Shown here: piece after piece, positions 16,720-25,118 of the stretch | Layout of the letters: every line of letters starts with the position of its first letter | How positions within the stretch are numbered: position 1 is the first letter of the stretch | DNA from: Pseudanabaena mucicola FACHB-723 | Lineage (GTDB): Bacteria; Cyanobacteriota; Cyanobacteriia; Pseudanabaenales; Pseudanabaenaceae | Assembly: GCF_014696385.1 (NCBI RefSeq) | Contig: NZ_JACJQB010000015.1 | Location: forward strand, 1-64,000 | Length of the DNA: 64,000 nucleotides | Direction of reading: 5' to 3' | The notes under the pieces: model-generated | The model's database searches: none | What the model was told of the DNA's origin: nothing | Seen by the model: only the letters and a program-made list of their open reading frames with translations | Position numbers and translations under genes: made by a program

Positions 16720-18204
16720 TTAGGGTAAATCTGTATCACCCATAAGATAGCGATCGCACTCACGAGCAACCCCACGACCTTCGTTAATCGCCCAGACGAT
16801 TAAACTCTGACCACGGCGGCAATCTCCTGCGGCAAAAACTTTAGGAATACTCGTTGTGAATTGACCATGATTAGCTTTGACATTACTGCGGGGATCGCGT
16901 TCCAATCCGAGCGAATCTAGCAAAGGTTGCTCTGGCCCTAAAAATCCCATTGCCAATAGGACAATCTGAGCAGGGATAACTTTTTCAGTACCAGCCACTT
17001 GCTTAGGAATGAACTGACCTTTGTCATTGCGTTCCCACTGCACTTGGACGGTGTGGACAGCTTTGACTTGACCTTGTTCGTCTCCCTCGATCTTAGTCGC
17101 AGTCGTAATGTAGGCTCTGGGATCGTCACCAAACTTAGCACTTGCCTCTTCCTGTCCATAGTCCATTTTGTAGACTTTGGGCCATTCAGGCCAAGGATTA
17201 TCCTTCGCACGGGTTTCGGGAGGCTTGGGCATAATTTCGAGCTGCACAACACTATTGCAACCATGACGAATCGATGTACCCACGCAGTCAGTTCCCGTAT
17301 CACCACCACCGATGATCACGATGTCTTTACCTTGGGCAGAAATAAAGTCATCCCCTGACTGACCATTGAGAACGGCCTTGGTATTTGCCGTCAGAAATTC
17401 CATTGCGAAATGAATGCCCTTCAGCTCGCGACCTTCGATGCTTAAATCACGGGGTTTAGTTGCACCAGTACAAAGCACCACCGCATCAAAATCTTTTAGT
17501 AAATCTTCCGCTGCCAGATCTTTACCAATTTCTGTATTGCAAACAAATTTCACCCCCTCTTGCTCAAGGATATTGAGGCGGCGCATCACCACTTTTTGTT
17601 TGTCTAGCTTCATATTGGGAATGCCATACATCAACAGTCCACCTGGCCGATCAGCCCGTTCATAGACTGTGATCCAATGTCCTGCTTTATTCAGTTGGGC
17701 GGCGGCACTGAGTCCTGCGGGTCCAGATCCAATTACGGCAACTTTTTTACCCGTGCGCTTGGCAGGAGGTTCTGGCACGATCCAGCCTTCTTCCCAACCC
17801 TTGTCAATGATGGAATATTCAATATTTTTGATGGTGACGGGAGGATTAGTGATCCCCAGTACACAGGAACCTTCGCAGGGAGCTGGGCAGACACGACCTG
17901 TAAATTCTGGGAAATTGTTGGTTTTATGGAGGCGATCGAGGGCTTCGCGCCATAGTCCGCGATAAACCAAGTCATTCCATTCAGGAATAAGGTTATTGAC
18001 GGGGCATCCGCTTGCCATGCCACTGATCAAATTACCTGTATGACAAAAGGGTGTACCGCAATCCATACATCTTGCCCCCTGATTTCGCAGTTTCTCTTCG
18101 GGCATATGCAGGTGAAACTCGTCCCAGTTTTTGATGCGCTCGTTGGGGGGTATTTCCGTTGGTGCTTCGCGGAGGTACTCAATAAATCCTGTTGGTTTTC
18201 CCAT
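16720..18204 (-). CDS. gltD: Glutamate synthase (NADPH) small subunit
   Basis: A 494-residue flavoprotein that passes electrons from NADPH to the large GOGAT subunit. The N-terminal iron-sulfur region has the cysteines in [12 protein letters not shown] and [12 protein letters not shown]. An FAD-binding GxGxxG ([15 protein letters not shown]) and an NADPH-binding loop ([14 protein letters not shown]) follow, then the C-terminal FAD motif F-A-A-G-D-C-R. Length and order are typical of GltD. gltB is not nearby, which is common in cyanobacteria. I see no NtcA box (GTA-N8-TAC) in the 200-base upstream gap. Confidence 0.96.
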   Translation of the reverse strand: MGKPTGFIEYLREAPTEIPPNERIKNWDEFHLHMPEEKLRNQGARCMDCGTPFCHTGNLISGMASGCPVNNLIPEWNDLVYRGLWREALDRLHKTNNFPEFTGRVCPAPCEGSCVLGITNPPVTIKNIEYSIIDKGWEEGWIVPEPPAKRTGKKVAVIGSGPAGLSAAAQLNKAGHWITVYERADRPGGLLMYGIPNMKLDKQKVVMRRLNILEQEGVKFVCNTEIGKDLAAEDLLKDFDAVVLCTGATKPRDLSIEGRELKGIHFAMEFLTANTKAVLNGQSGDDFISAQGKDIVIIGGGDTGTDCVGTSIRHGCNSVVQLEIMPKPPETRAKDNPWPEWPKVYKMDYGQEEASAKFGDDPRAYITTATKIEGDEQGQVKAVHTVQVQWERNDKGQFIPKQVAGTEKVIPAQIVLLAMGFLGPEQPLLDSLGLERDPRSNVKANHGQFTTSIPKVFAAGDCRRGQSLIVWAINEGRGVARECDRYLMGDTDLP

Positions 18205-18350
18205 TAGTCTACTTTTCTAAGTTTTGATAAACAGCCCATACGTCATTTTTAAACGGCTGAACTGGCTCTAGTTGTAATTTACGGTTTTCTTTAATATTAA
18301 TTAATATTGCAGCCTTGGTGAAGACTGCATAAAGCGTAAGTTCGATAACC

Positions 18351-18383
18351 CGATTTGAGCACCGCGAAGTGCCGCTCAAATCG
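18351..18383. repeat. Hairpin element
   Basis: CGATTTGAGC and GCTCAAATCG (18351-18360, 18374-18383) form a 10-bp stem around a G+C-rich centre (ACCGCGAAGTGCC). It lies 24 bases downstream of the desulfurase stop, so it could double as its terminator, though there is no T-run. Confidence 0.65.
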
Positions 18384-18406
18384 CTAAAAACATTAATAAA
18401 TTGCTT

Positions 18407-19558
18407 TCATGTCGATTGCAGCGATCGCACTGAGGCGATGACATGATCGGCAACGATTTGCATCTGCTCTAGGGTGTTGAAGCGCCCAATACCAAACCGA
18501 ATCGAAGCATAGGCTAAGTCAGGCGAATGTCCTAGGGCAGTCAGCACATGGGAAGGAGCAGTTTTTGCAGAGGTACAGGCTGAGCCTGAGGAAACGGCAA
18601 CAATTGGTTGTAACGCAAGCATTAAGGCTGATCCCTGCACGTTGGGAAAACTCACATTTAAATTACCTGCCAAGCGATGAGTGGCATGTCCATTGAGCAG
18701 AATATTGTCTAGCTCATTTAATCTTTGCCATAGATACTGTCGCAGTTCTAGAGCCTGTTGTTGTTCTTGAGCTTGATTTGCGATCGCAATTTCAATAGCC
18801 TTGGCAAAGCCGACGATCTGTGGCGTATAGAGAGTTCCCGACCGCATTCCCCGCTCATGTCCGCCACCATGCAATTGCGGCGCAATCGTGACTCTGGGGT
18901 GGCGACGACGGACATATAAAGCCCCAACACCTTTCGCCCCATAAATTTTATGGGCAGTGAGCGACATCAAATCTATCTGCATCGCCTGTACATCGAGGGG
19001 GATTTTGCCGATCGCCTGCGCGGCATCGCTGTGAAATAACACTTGATGGGCGTGACAGATTGCCCCGATGGCGGCGATCGGTTGCAACACCCCGATCTCG
19101 TTATTGGCCGCCATGACCGAAACTAAAATCGTGTCAGGACGAATTGCTTTTTCTAGTTCTTGTAAATCCACTAACCCATCGGCTTGTACAGGCAAATAGG
19201 TGATTTCAAAACCAAGGGATTGTAAATAGGCACAGGGATCGAGAACGGCGCTATGTTCGGTTTGTAAGGTGATAATATGCCGACCTTTGCTATGGTAAGC
19301 CTCAGCTACGCCCTTAATTGCCAGGTTGTTTGACTCGGTTGCACCACTAGTAAAGATAATTTCTTCAGGAATTGCCTTAATTGCCAAGGCGATCGCCTCC
19401 CTTGCCGATTTCACTGCCGCTTCTGCTTCCCAACCATAGAGATGTCCGACGCTTGCAGGATTGCCAAAGGCTTCGCAAAAATAGGGCAACATTGCAGCGA
19501 GCACCCGTTCATCAACGGGAGTAGTGGCATGACAGTCTAGATAAATCGGTCTTTTCAT
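18407..19558 (-). CDS. Cysteine desulfurase (NifS/IscS family)
   Basis: A 383-residue PLP enzyme that takes sulfur from cysteine for Fe-S cluster and thio-cofactor assembly. It opens with YLDCHATTPVD. The PLP lysine is in LTAHKIYGAKGVGAL, the cofactor histidine in LQTEHSAV, and the mobile-loop cysteine in SSGSACTSAKT. The sequence HATTP and the SSGSACT loop fit the group I (NifS/IscS) class rather than SufS. No scaffold gene (iscU, sufU) is adjacent. Confidence 0.93.
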   Translation of the reverse strand: MKRPIYLDCHATTPVDERVLAAMLPYFCEAFGNPASVGHLYGWEAEAAVKSAREAIALAIKAIPEEIIFTSGATESNNLAIKGVAEAYHSKGRHIITLQTEHSAVLDPCAYLQSLGFEITYLPVQADGLVDLQELEKAIRPDTILVSVMAANNEIGVLQPIAAIGAICHAHQVLFHSDAAQAIGKIPLDVQAMQIDLMSLTAHKIYGAKGVGALYVRRRHPRVTIAPQLHGGGHERGMRSGTLYTPQIVGFAKAIEIAIANQAQEQQQALELRQYLWQRLNELDNILLNGHATHRLAGNLNVSFPNVQGSALMLALQPIVAVSSGSACTSAKTAPSHVLTALGHSPDLAYASIRFGIGRFNTLEQMQIVADHVIASVRSLQST

Positions 19559-19569
19559 ACATATCTATC

Positions 19570-19596
19570 AAAAAGGGACGCGATGCGTCCCTTTTT
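19570..19596 (-). terminator. Rho-independent terminator
   Basis: AAAAAGGGACGC with GCGTCCCTTTTT (19570-19581, 19585-19596) around GAT. On the minus strand it follows the PsbQ-like gene and ends just before the desulfurase start, separating the two transcripts. Confidence 0.88.
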
Positions 19597-19610
19597 TTAG
19601 CTTGATTTGA

Positions 19611-20075
19611 TTAAATTGCTAGCTCAATAATTGACTCGAAGTTTTGAAGAGCTTCCTTGAAAGCAGTTTCGGCTGCGATCGCATTTTTGTCTTTGGCCGC
19701 GTTGTCAAGTTTGACGAAATTTTTGAAGAGTTCGTTTGCCAAGTCATTAGCTTTATCTTTTTCGGTTTTGCCTAACTGGCTAGCGATGCTTCTTAACTCG
19801 CGACGAATTTCGCCAAATGGTCCATGGATATAGGTAATAACGTCGTTCCAGTTAGAAGTATATACAAACTTTTCTAGACGATCAAAGCGATCGCTTAGCA
19901 CTTGTAACTTTTCCGCAGAAGCTGCAACTTGCGCCGCAGTCAGTGCGGCAGTCGCAGGTTGAGTGAATACAGGGGTAAACAATGTGCCGACTAGCGCCAC
20001 CATTATGCAAAATGCGATCGCAGCCTTTTGAAAGCTGACTAAATAACCTGCCCAATGATTTTTGAGATTCAACAC
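19611..20075 (-). CDS. psbQ: PsbQ-like (CyanoQ) photosystem II protein
   Basis: About 154 residues from a GTG at 20075, with AAAAGGAG about 11 bases upstream; the longer ATG start at 20120 gives an unlikely charged leader. The mature part matches cyanobacterial PsbQ: L-S-D-R-F-D-R-L, a W-N-D-V-x-x-Y-I-H-G-P-F-G-E-I-R-R-E-L motif, then KANDLANELFKNFVKLDNAA. CyanoQ stabilises photosystem II on the lumen side and is normally a lipoprotein. Here the N-terminal hydrophobic segment ends FTQPATAAL with no lipobox cysteine, so it looks like a Sec or Tat signal peptide instead. The family call is good; the missing lipid anchor is unusual. Confidence 0.82.
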   Translation of the reverse strand: MLNLKNHWAGYLVSFQKAAIAFCIMVALVGTLFTPVFTQPATAALTAAQVAASAEKLQVLSDRFDRLEKFVYTSNWNDVITYIHGPFGEIRRELRSIASQLGKTEKDKANDLANELFKNFVKLDNAAKDKNAIAAETAFKEALQNFESIIELAI

Positions 20076-20183
20076 AGAAAAAATTACTCCTTTTCGATAT
20101 TTATCAATAATTACAAACAAAGCACAAACAGAACGAATTACAAATTTTTAGGCGTTCTAAATAGCTAGACCTAGATCTAAAGC

Positions 20184-20212
20184 CTTTGGCGCAAGCTGCT
20201 CTTGCGCCAAAG
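20184..20212. repeat. Hairpin element between psbQ and the M16 gene
   Basis: CTTTGGCGCAAG and CTTGCGCCAAAG pair around CTGCT. Outer CTAAAGC and GCTTTTAG lengthen the stem to about 19 bp with one imperfection. It lies downstream of the M16-like gene and upstream of psbQ. Confidence 0.8.
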
Positions 20213-20248
20213 CTTTTAGGGTTAGTTACTTAAAGCGCCAATGTAAGA

Positions 20249-21502
20249 CTAGTTTACCTGTTTCAAAGCCTCTGCCGAACCAACTACCGAAATTGCAGGG
20301 GTAGCAAAATACTTCTGAGCGACTCGTTGAACATCAGCTTCCGTGACTGCGGCGATCGATGCCACAAATTGCTGATCAAACTCCAAGCCTAATCCCATCA
20401 CCTCATACCATCCATAGACCTGAGCAATTTGACCATTGGTTTGTTTACCGAGGGCATATTGTCCCAAAAGTTTGCTCTTGCAAATGGCGAGTTCTTCGGC
20501 GGTAATTGCCACATCGACAAGGCGTTCACATTCATGGCGTAATCCCGCAAGTGCTGTCCCTGTATTCTGGGAAGCAGTGCCAATATAGGCAACAAATTGC
20601 GATGTTTCTAATCGAGTGGGGTAAAAAGCAGAAACTTCATAGGCTAAGCCCCGTTTTTCTCTCAATTCCACAAATAGACGGCTGGACAGCCCATTGCCTA
20701 AGTAAGTGGCGATAATTTTGAGAGCAGCATAGTCGGGAGACTGCACCGATGGCACAGGATAACCAATGACAATAATTGCCTGTTGGGTATCTTGCTCATG
20801 GGTGACTAATTGCGGTTGAAATGTGGGTGCGGGGGTGGATATAACAGTGGGCAGGGCAGGGTTTGCCCAATCGCCAAAGGCTTCTCCCACTAGGGAAAGG
20901 GCTTGCTCTGAGGAAATATTTCCAGCAATACTGACCACCATGTGATCGGGACGTAAATGCTGATGGTGGAAATTGACGAGATCCTGCCTTTTCAATCGAC
21001 TGACCGTGGCTTCAGTGCCAAGGCTGGAAAATCCGTAGGGATGCTCGCCATACATCAATTTTTGCAACTGATCATAGGCAATGGTGAAGGGACGCTCCTG
21101 CTGCGATCGGATTGATTGAATTGTCAGCCGTCTTTCTAGATCAATTTCACTGTCAGGATAACTAGGCGATCGCAAAATCTCTGCTCCCAACATCAGCATG
21201 TCATGAAAATCTGATGAAATTGTTTTCATGGATAGCAAAAAATAGTCACTGGAGGCTTCTGTGCCTAGGGATGCGCCGATGGATTCCACCTGTTCGGCAA
21301 TTTCTAGCGATGAATAGCGCTCAGTACCACGGGTCATGATCGATGAGGCTAAATGGGTCAGCCCTGATTTCTCCAAGGTTTCTACCCGTTCACCACCTGC
21401 AAAAAAACAACGTGCCGCCACGATATCCGCCGTGGGATTTTCGGTAACTAAGACCACAATGCCATTGGATAGCACCAAGCGATCGCTAATTCGTTTTGAC
21501 AT
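20249..21502 (-). CDS. M16-family peptidase-like protein lacking the HxxEH site
   Basis: About 417 residues from Met at 21502 (M-S-K-R-I-S-D-R-L-V-L-S-N-G). The fold signatures of M16 peptidases are present: F-F-A-G-G-E-R-V-E at the N-terminus, FHHQHLRPDHMVVSIAGN, and the R-x-x-Y motif region ELREKRGLAYEVSAFYP. The zinc motif, normally HxxEH after G-L-x-H, reads H-L-A-S-S, so both the catalytic Glu and the second His are gone. Cyanobacteria often encode M16 proteins as an active/inactive pair; this looks like the inactive subunit with its partner elsewhere. Confidence 0.88.
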   Translation of the reverse strand: MSKRISDRLVLSNGIVVLVTENPTADIVAARCFFAGGERVETLEKSGLTHLASSIMTRGTERYSSLEIAEQVESIGASLGTEASSDYFLLSMKTISSDFHDMLMLGAEILRSPSYPDSEIDLERRLTIQSIRSQQERPFTIAYDQLQKLMYGEHPYGFSSLGTEATVSRLKRQDLVNFHHQHLRPDHMVVSIAGNISSEQALSLVGEAFGDWANPALPTVISTPAPTFQPQLVTHEQDTQQAIIVIGYPVPSVQSPDYAALKIIATYLGNGLSSRLFVELREKRGLAYEVSAFYPTRLETSQFVAYIGTASQNTGTALAGLRHECERLVDVAITAEELAICKSKLLGQYALGKQTNGQIAQVYGWYEVMGLGLEFDQQFVASIAAVTEADVQRVAQKYFATPAISVVGSAEALKQVN

Positions 21503-21583
21503 TGTTGTTGACAAGTTTTTCTTCCCTAACTTTATGATGGACAAGGTTTGAGTAACTAGGCGCACTTAATATAGAAAACCCTA

Positions 21584-21620
21584 AAATCCATGGCGCAAGC
21601 GAAGCGTGCGCCATGGATTT
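21584..21620. repeat. Hairpin element
   Basis: AAATCCATGGCGCA and TGCGCCATGGATTT form a 14-bp perfect stem around AGCGAAGCG. The downstream arm contains an ATG that creates a false N-terminal extension of the CpcT-like gene. Confidence 0.82.
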
Positions 21621-21711
21621 AAAATCTTTTATTTACGCCCAACTACTCAGTCTATTATCACGTTTTCTTTCTTTATCTTTATTTATCATTGTTACTATTT
21701 GCCCAAAAATC

Positions 21712-22335
21712 ATGACAATTTCTACCAATCCCGATGATGTATATGTACTTGCCCAATGGTTAGCGGGCGATCATAGTAACTGGGAGCAGGCGATCGACAA
21801 CCCGCCATTTTTTGCCCATATTCGCGTGGGCATTCGCGCTCTGCCCAATCCTATTAGTAATGATGGGGTGTGGCTATACCTTGAGCAAGCTTACGACTAT
21901 GAGTTAAATCATCCCTATCGCACTGCGGTACTTAACATCATTTACAGCCATGAGCATGGGCGGATTGAGATGATTAACTATCGCCTCAAGAATGCCGAGA
22001 CTTTCTTTGGTGCTAGTCGCGATCGCAATCGCTTGGCGGCAATTGATGCCGATGCGATCATCAAGCTAGAGGGCTGTACACAATGGGTACATCGTGATGA
22101 CATCAAAACCTTTAAGGGTTCCGTTGAACCGGGTAAAAAATGTTGCATTAACCGTAAAGGTGTAGATACTTACCTAGAAATCGCCTTTGAAGTAACCGAA
22201 AACACCTACAGCAGTCTTGATCGTGGCTATGATCTAGTCACCGATGAGAGGGTCTGGGGTTCGATTGCAGGCGCATTCCAATTTGTCAAAAAGGCAAGTT
22301 TTAGTGATGAAATTGCCACAACATCTACTCCCTAA
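21712..22335 (+). CDS. CpcT/CpeT family bilin lyase
   Basis: About 207 residues from ATG 21712. The protein matches the CpcT/CpeT family: L-A-Q-W-L-A-G-D-H-S-N-W-E-Q-A near the N-terminus, then R-V-x-x-R-x-L-P, WLYLEQAYDY, HPYRTAVL, and a GYDLVTDERVWGSIAGAFQF ending. CpcT attaches phycocyanobilin to Cys-153 of beta-phycocyanin and CpeT acts on phycoerythrin; paralogues vary, so the substrate is not fixed here. The frame extends upstream to 21613 but that part is repeat-derived. No phycobiliprotein genes lie nearby. Confidence 0.9.
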   Translation: MTISTNPDDVYVLAQWLAGDHSNWEQAIDNPPFFAHIRVGIRALPNPISNDGVWLYLEQAYDYELNHPYRTAVLNIIYSHEHGRIEMINYRLKNAETFFGASRDRNRLAAIDADAIIKLEGCTQWVHRDDIKTFKGSVEPGKKCCINRKGVDTYLEIAFEVTENTYSSLDRGYDLVTDERVWGSIAGAFQFVKKASFSDEIATTSTP

Positions 22336-22514
22336 GAGCTATTCCTCAGGTATAATTGATGGCTGAATGATCGAATTTTTAAGATTTGTAGCTCTGTTTG
22401 AAAAATTGAAAAAAATTTGTCAACAGTCTATCAGTCGAACAAGTATACGATCATTCATCGCTTTTTCAGTACAAGTTGAAAGAGCAACCCTAGTGTGAGT
22501 ATAAAAGGTGTAAT

Positions 22515-23798
22515 TTGAAAGTCCTCGTGGTTGGCAGTGGCGGTAGAGAACACGCCCTAGCTTGGAAATTGTTGCAATCTCCCAATATTGATCGTGTTTT
22601 TTGTATCCCCGGAAATGGCGGTACGGCAACTATGCCCAACTGTCAAAATGTTTCCCTGAGCATTGACGATTTTGAAGGGATTTTACGATTTGCCCAAGTT
22701 CAAGGCGTAGGGTTTACGGTCGTGGGGCCAGAGTTACCCCTAGCCCTTGGTATTGTCGATTATTTTCAGGCTGCCGAAGCACTCATTTTTGGCCCTACGC
22801 AAGAGGGGGCGCAAATTGAATCTAGTAAGTCTTGGGCAAAGACACTCATGCAAGAGGCGAATATTCCCACGGCGGCTAGTGCAACTTTTCAGAGCCATGA
22901 TGCTGCGCTAGCCTATGTGCAGGAACAGGGCGCACCGATTGTGATCAAAGCCGATGGCTTGGCTAGTGGTAAAGGTGTTACCGTGGCGATGAGCTTGGAG
23001 GAAGCTACCGAGGCAATCGATCGCATTTTTGCGGGACAATTTGGCTCCGCAGGTGAAACGGTAGTTATTGAAGAATTTATGACAGGTCAAGAAGTATCAG
23101 TTTTGGCTGTCACCGATGGCAAAACGATTCGTCCGCTCATGCCTGCCCAAGACCATAAACGTTTGGGGGATGGCGACACTGGCCCCAATACTGGCGGCAT
23201 GGGAGCCTATGCCCCCGCACCTATTGCCACACCTGATTTGATGGTAAAGGTACAGACCCAGATTTTAGAACCTGCGATCGCAGCTTTGACGGCACGGGGT
23301 ATCGACTATCGCGGCTGTCTCTATGCAGGTTTGATGGTTACCCCTGAAGGTGAACCCAAAGTTGTTGAATTTAACTGTCGTTTAGGTGATCCTGAAACTC
23401 AGGCAGTTTTGCCATTATTGGACAGCAATCTCGATGAATTGCTCATGGCTTGTGTCGAGGGCAAGCTTTCTAGTTTTGCACCGATCAAGTGGAAAGCTCA
23501 GTCATCGGTATGTGTGGTCACGGCCGCAGGTGGCTATCCTGACAAAGTGGAAACAGGTCAGTTTGTCACAGGTATTGGCAAAGCTGAAGAGCTTGGTGCG
23601 TTTGTATTCCAGTCTGGCACAAAACTCAAAAATAATGCCTTGGTGACCAGTGGCGGTAGGGTATTGGGGATCACAGCCTTGGGAGACAATTTAAAGAGTG
23701 CGATCGCAAAAGTTTATAGCGCTGTTGGGGCTGTGAGCTATGACGGCATGTACTATCGCAAGGATATTGCGAGTAAGGCTTTAAATTCAAGTCAATAA
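22515..23798 (+). CDS. purD: Phosphoribosylamine-glycine ligase
   Basis: A 427-residue ATP-grasp enzyme (GAR synthetase) of purine synthesis that joins phosphoribosylamine to glycine. It opens V-L-V-V-G-S-G-G-R-E-H-A-L-A-W-K, the PurD signature, followed by PGNGGTA, VVGPELPLALGI, and KADGLASGKGV in the ATP-grasp core. The C-terminus has FNCRLGDPETQ. The start is TTG at 22515, since the protein begins exactly at the conserved beta-strand. The terminator at 23806 follows. Confidence 0.97.
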   Translation: MKVLVVGSGGREHALAWKLLQSPNIDRVFCIPGNGGTATMPNCQNVSLSIDDFEGILRFAQVQGVGFTVVGPELPLALGIVDYFQAAEALIFGPTQEGAQIESSKSWAKTLMQEANIPTAASATFQSHDAALAYVQEQGAPIVIKADGLASGKGVTVAMSLEEATEAIDRIFAGQFGSAGETVVIEEFMTGQEVSVLAVTDGKTIRPLMPAQDHKRLGDGDTGPNTGGMGAYAPAPIATPDLMVKVQTQILEPAIAALTARGIDYRGCLYAGLMVTPEGEPKVVEFNCRLGDPETQAVLPLLDSNLDELLMACVEGKLSSFAPIKWKAQSSVCVVTAAGGYPDKVETGQFVTGIGKAEELGAFVFQSGTKLKNNALVTSGGRVLGITALGDNLKSAIAKVYSAVGAVSYDGMYYRKDIASKALNSSQ

Positions 23799-23805
23799 AA
23801 TCAGT

Positions 23806-23844
23806 AAAAAAGGGTTAGCGCCTTCTAAGCGCTAACCCTTTTTT
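23806..23844. terminator. Bidirectional terminator
   Basis: AAAAAAGGGTTAGCGC and its complement (23806-23821, 23829-23844) around CTTCTAA. It sits between the convergent purD and VMAP-N genes and has T-runs on both strands. Confidence 0.93.
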
Positions 23845-23845
23845 A

Positions 23846-24349
23846 TTAGTCTGCCATGCTCAAATTGACGGTAATTGTTAGTTTTAAAGAAGAGTCAGTA
23901 TTGGAATCATGAATCTGTTGTAAATAGCGATCGCCAATTGGTTCATTTAAAACCCGTGATAGCAATTGCAACAGTTTAGAAGCCCCATTACTAATTTCTT
24001 GACCGAAGGAATCTACAGGAGTAGATAAGCTGGGAGTCGCGGCATTGACTATCTGGGAGCTATTAGCAACTGGAGAATTTGTTGTTGTATTTAATATACG
24101 ATTGCTATAGCGGCGCAAGACCACCTGTAAGTTGTTTTTAGTGACTCGATCACCGAAGGCATCTGATAGTAATTGCCATAGTTTGTAGCCCACATCTCTG
24201 ATATAAGCAGCATCATAGCCAGCCTTATCTGCAATCTCAGAATAGGTACTACCTTCCCAAGTATAGCGAAAGATTGCTTCTTGAATTGTGCTGAGGCTCT
24301 TGTCAGCCAAAACAGAATCGACAATATTGAGTGCGTCTTCAATATTCAT
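23846..24349 (-). CDS. Stand-alone VMAP N-terminal HTH domain protein
   Basis: About 167 residues from the Met at 24349. The first ~85 residues (A-L-N-I-V-D-S-V-L-A-D-K, then I-Q-E-A-I-F-R-Y-T-W-E-G-S-T-Y-S-E-I-A, then VGYKLWQLLSDAFGDRVTKNNL) match the vWA-MoxR-associated protein N-terminal HTH domain. In cyanobacteria this domain usually caps large NTPases or WD40 proteins of conflict-type systems. Here it is followed only by a Ser/Thr/Asn-rich linker and a short helical tail (GDRYLQQIHDSN), so no effector is fused. A regulatory or adaptor role is inferred. Confidence 0.75.
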   Translation of the reverse strand: MNIEDALNIVDSVLADKSLSTIQEAIFRYTWEGSTYSEIADKAGYDAAYIRDVGYKLWQLLSDAFGDRVTKNNLQVVLRRYSNRILNTTTNSPVANSSQIVNAATPSLSTPVDSFGQEISNGASKLLQLLSRVLNEPIGDRYLQQIHDSNTDSSLKLTITVNLSMAD

Positions 24350-25118
24350 TGTTATCCTCACATTTCACTAATTAATTGTGTTTGGTGAGATATCCTTTCA
24401 AACTATTAGCGAGTCAAAAATATTTTTATTTTAAATTTGGATTTTCAGTCTTGATTTTAAATTTTGACTCATAAGTGGGAACTCCCTAATCAAATCTCCA
24501 TTTAATTAGGCAAACAAACAGTTTGTACTCAACACATTTACTAATACTTGTCCCAGCTTACTGCTCAGATCAATGACTAAAATCCTTGACTAAGATTGCA
24601 ATTACTCAACACCCATCCGTTAGACTCGCCCAAAGTTTGAGGGGAAATCCCAACATCAACATTGGTTGTCAACATAAGAACAAAACATGAAAACAAAATG
24701 TTTTCGAGGTCGCTCCTGTTGACACAGCTAAAGTAGCACAGTTTATTTAAACTTGTTATCTCTGGTAATTGTATATATTTGTATATATGTAAACCTCAAA
24801 AACATTTAATAGCAAGGTTCTCAGGGTTTGTCATATATTTTTGACTTAAACTAAAATTGTTTTTGCTGACAATTTTTTTAAGATTTTACGATTTTAATCA
24901 AGACAATAACAGGCAACTTCTTGTAACAGAAAAAGTCAGTTATTTTTTGCCAACATTTTCTGACAAAAAACAATTTACGATCGCAGCTAATATTGCCATA
25001 AATCATCGGTAATGCTCTTAATATCATGGGTTTAGCGCCCGTCAATCCTTGTTTTTACATATTTATAAACCCCAAAAATGATAGAAAATGGTCTTTTAAT
25101 GGTTACAGAAGAATAAAT
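24350..25118. other. Long non-coding gap between divergent genes
   Basis: About 770 bases, A+T-rich, between the divergent VMAP-N and LivK-like genes. I found no tRNA, no long inverted repeat and no convincing small gene. A short open frame upstream of the binding-protein gene (from 25026) lacks conserved features. The gap presumably holds both promoters; its length leaves room for an unseen small RNA. Confidence 0.4.

Noticed and set aside
18205-18406. NtcA-type site upstream of gltD
   Set aside because: A GTAATTTAC-like string is present, but the GTA-N8-TAC spacing is not met.
21613-21711. N-terminal extension of the CpcT-like gene
   Set aside because: It begins inside a hairpin element and has no match to the family, whose conserved part starts after 21712.
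24350-25118. Small RNA or riboswitch in the long gap
   Set aside because: No stable long stem or known motif could be found by eye; a covariance search would be needed.
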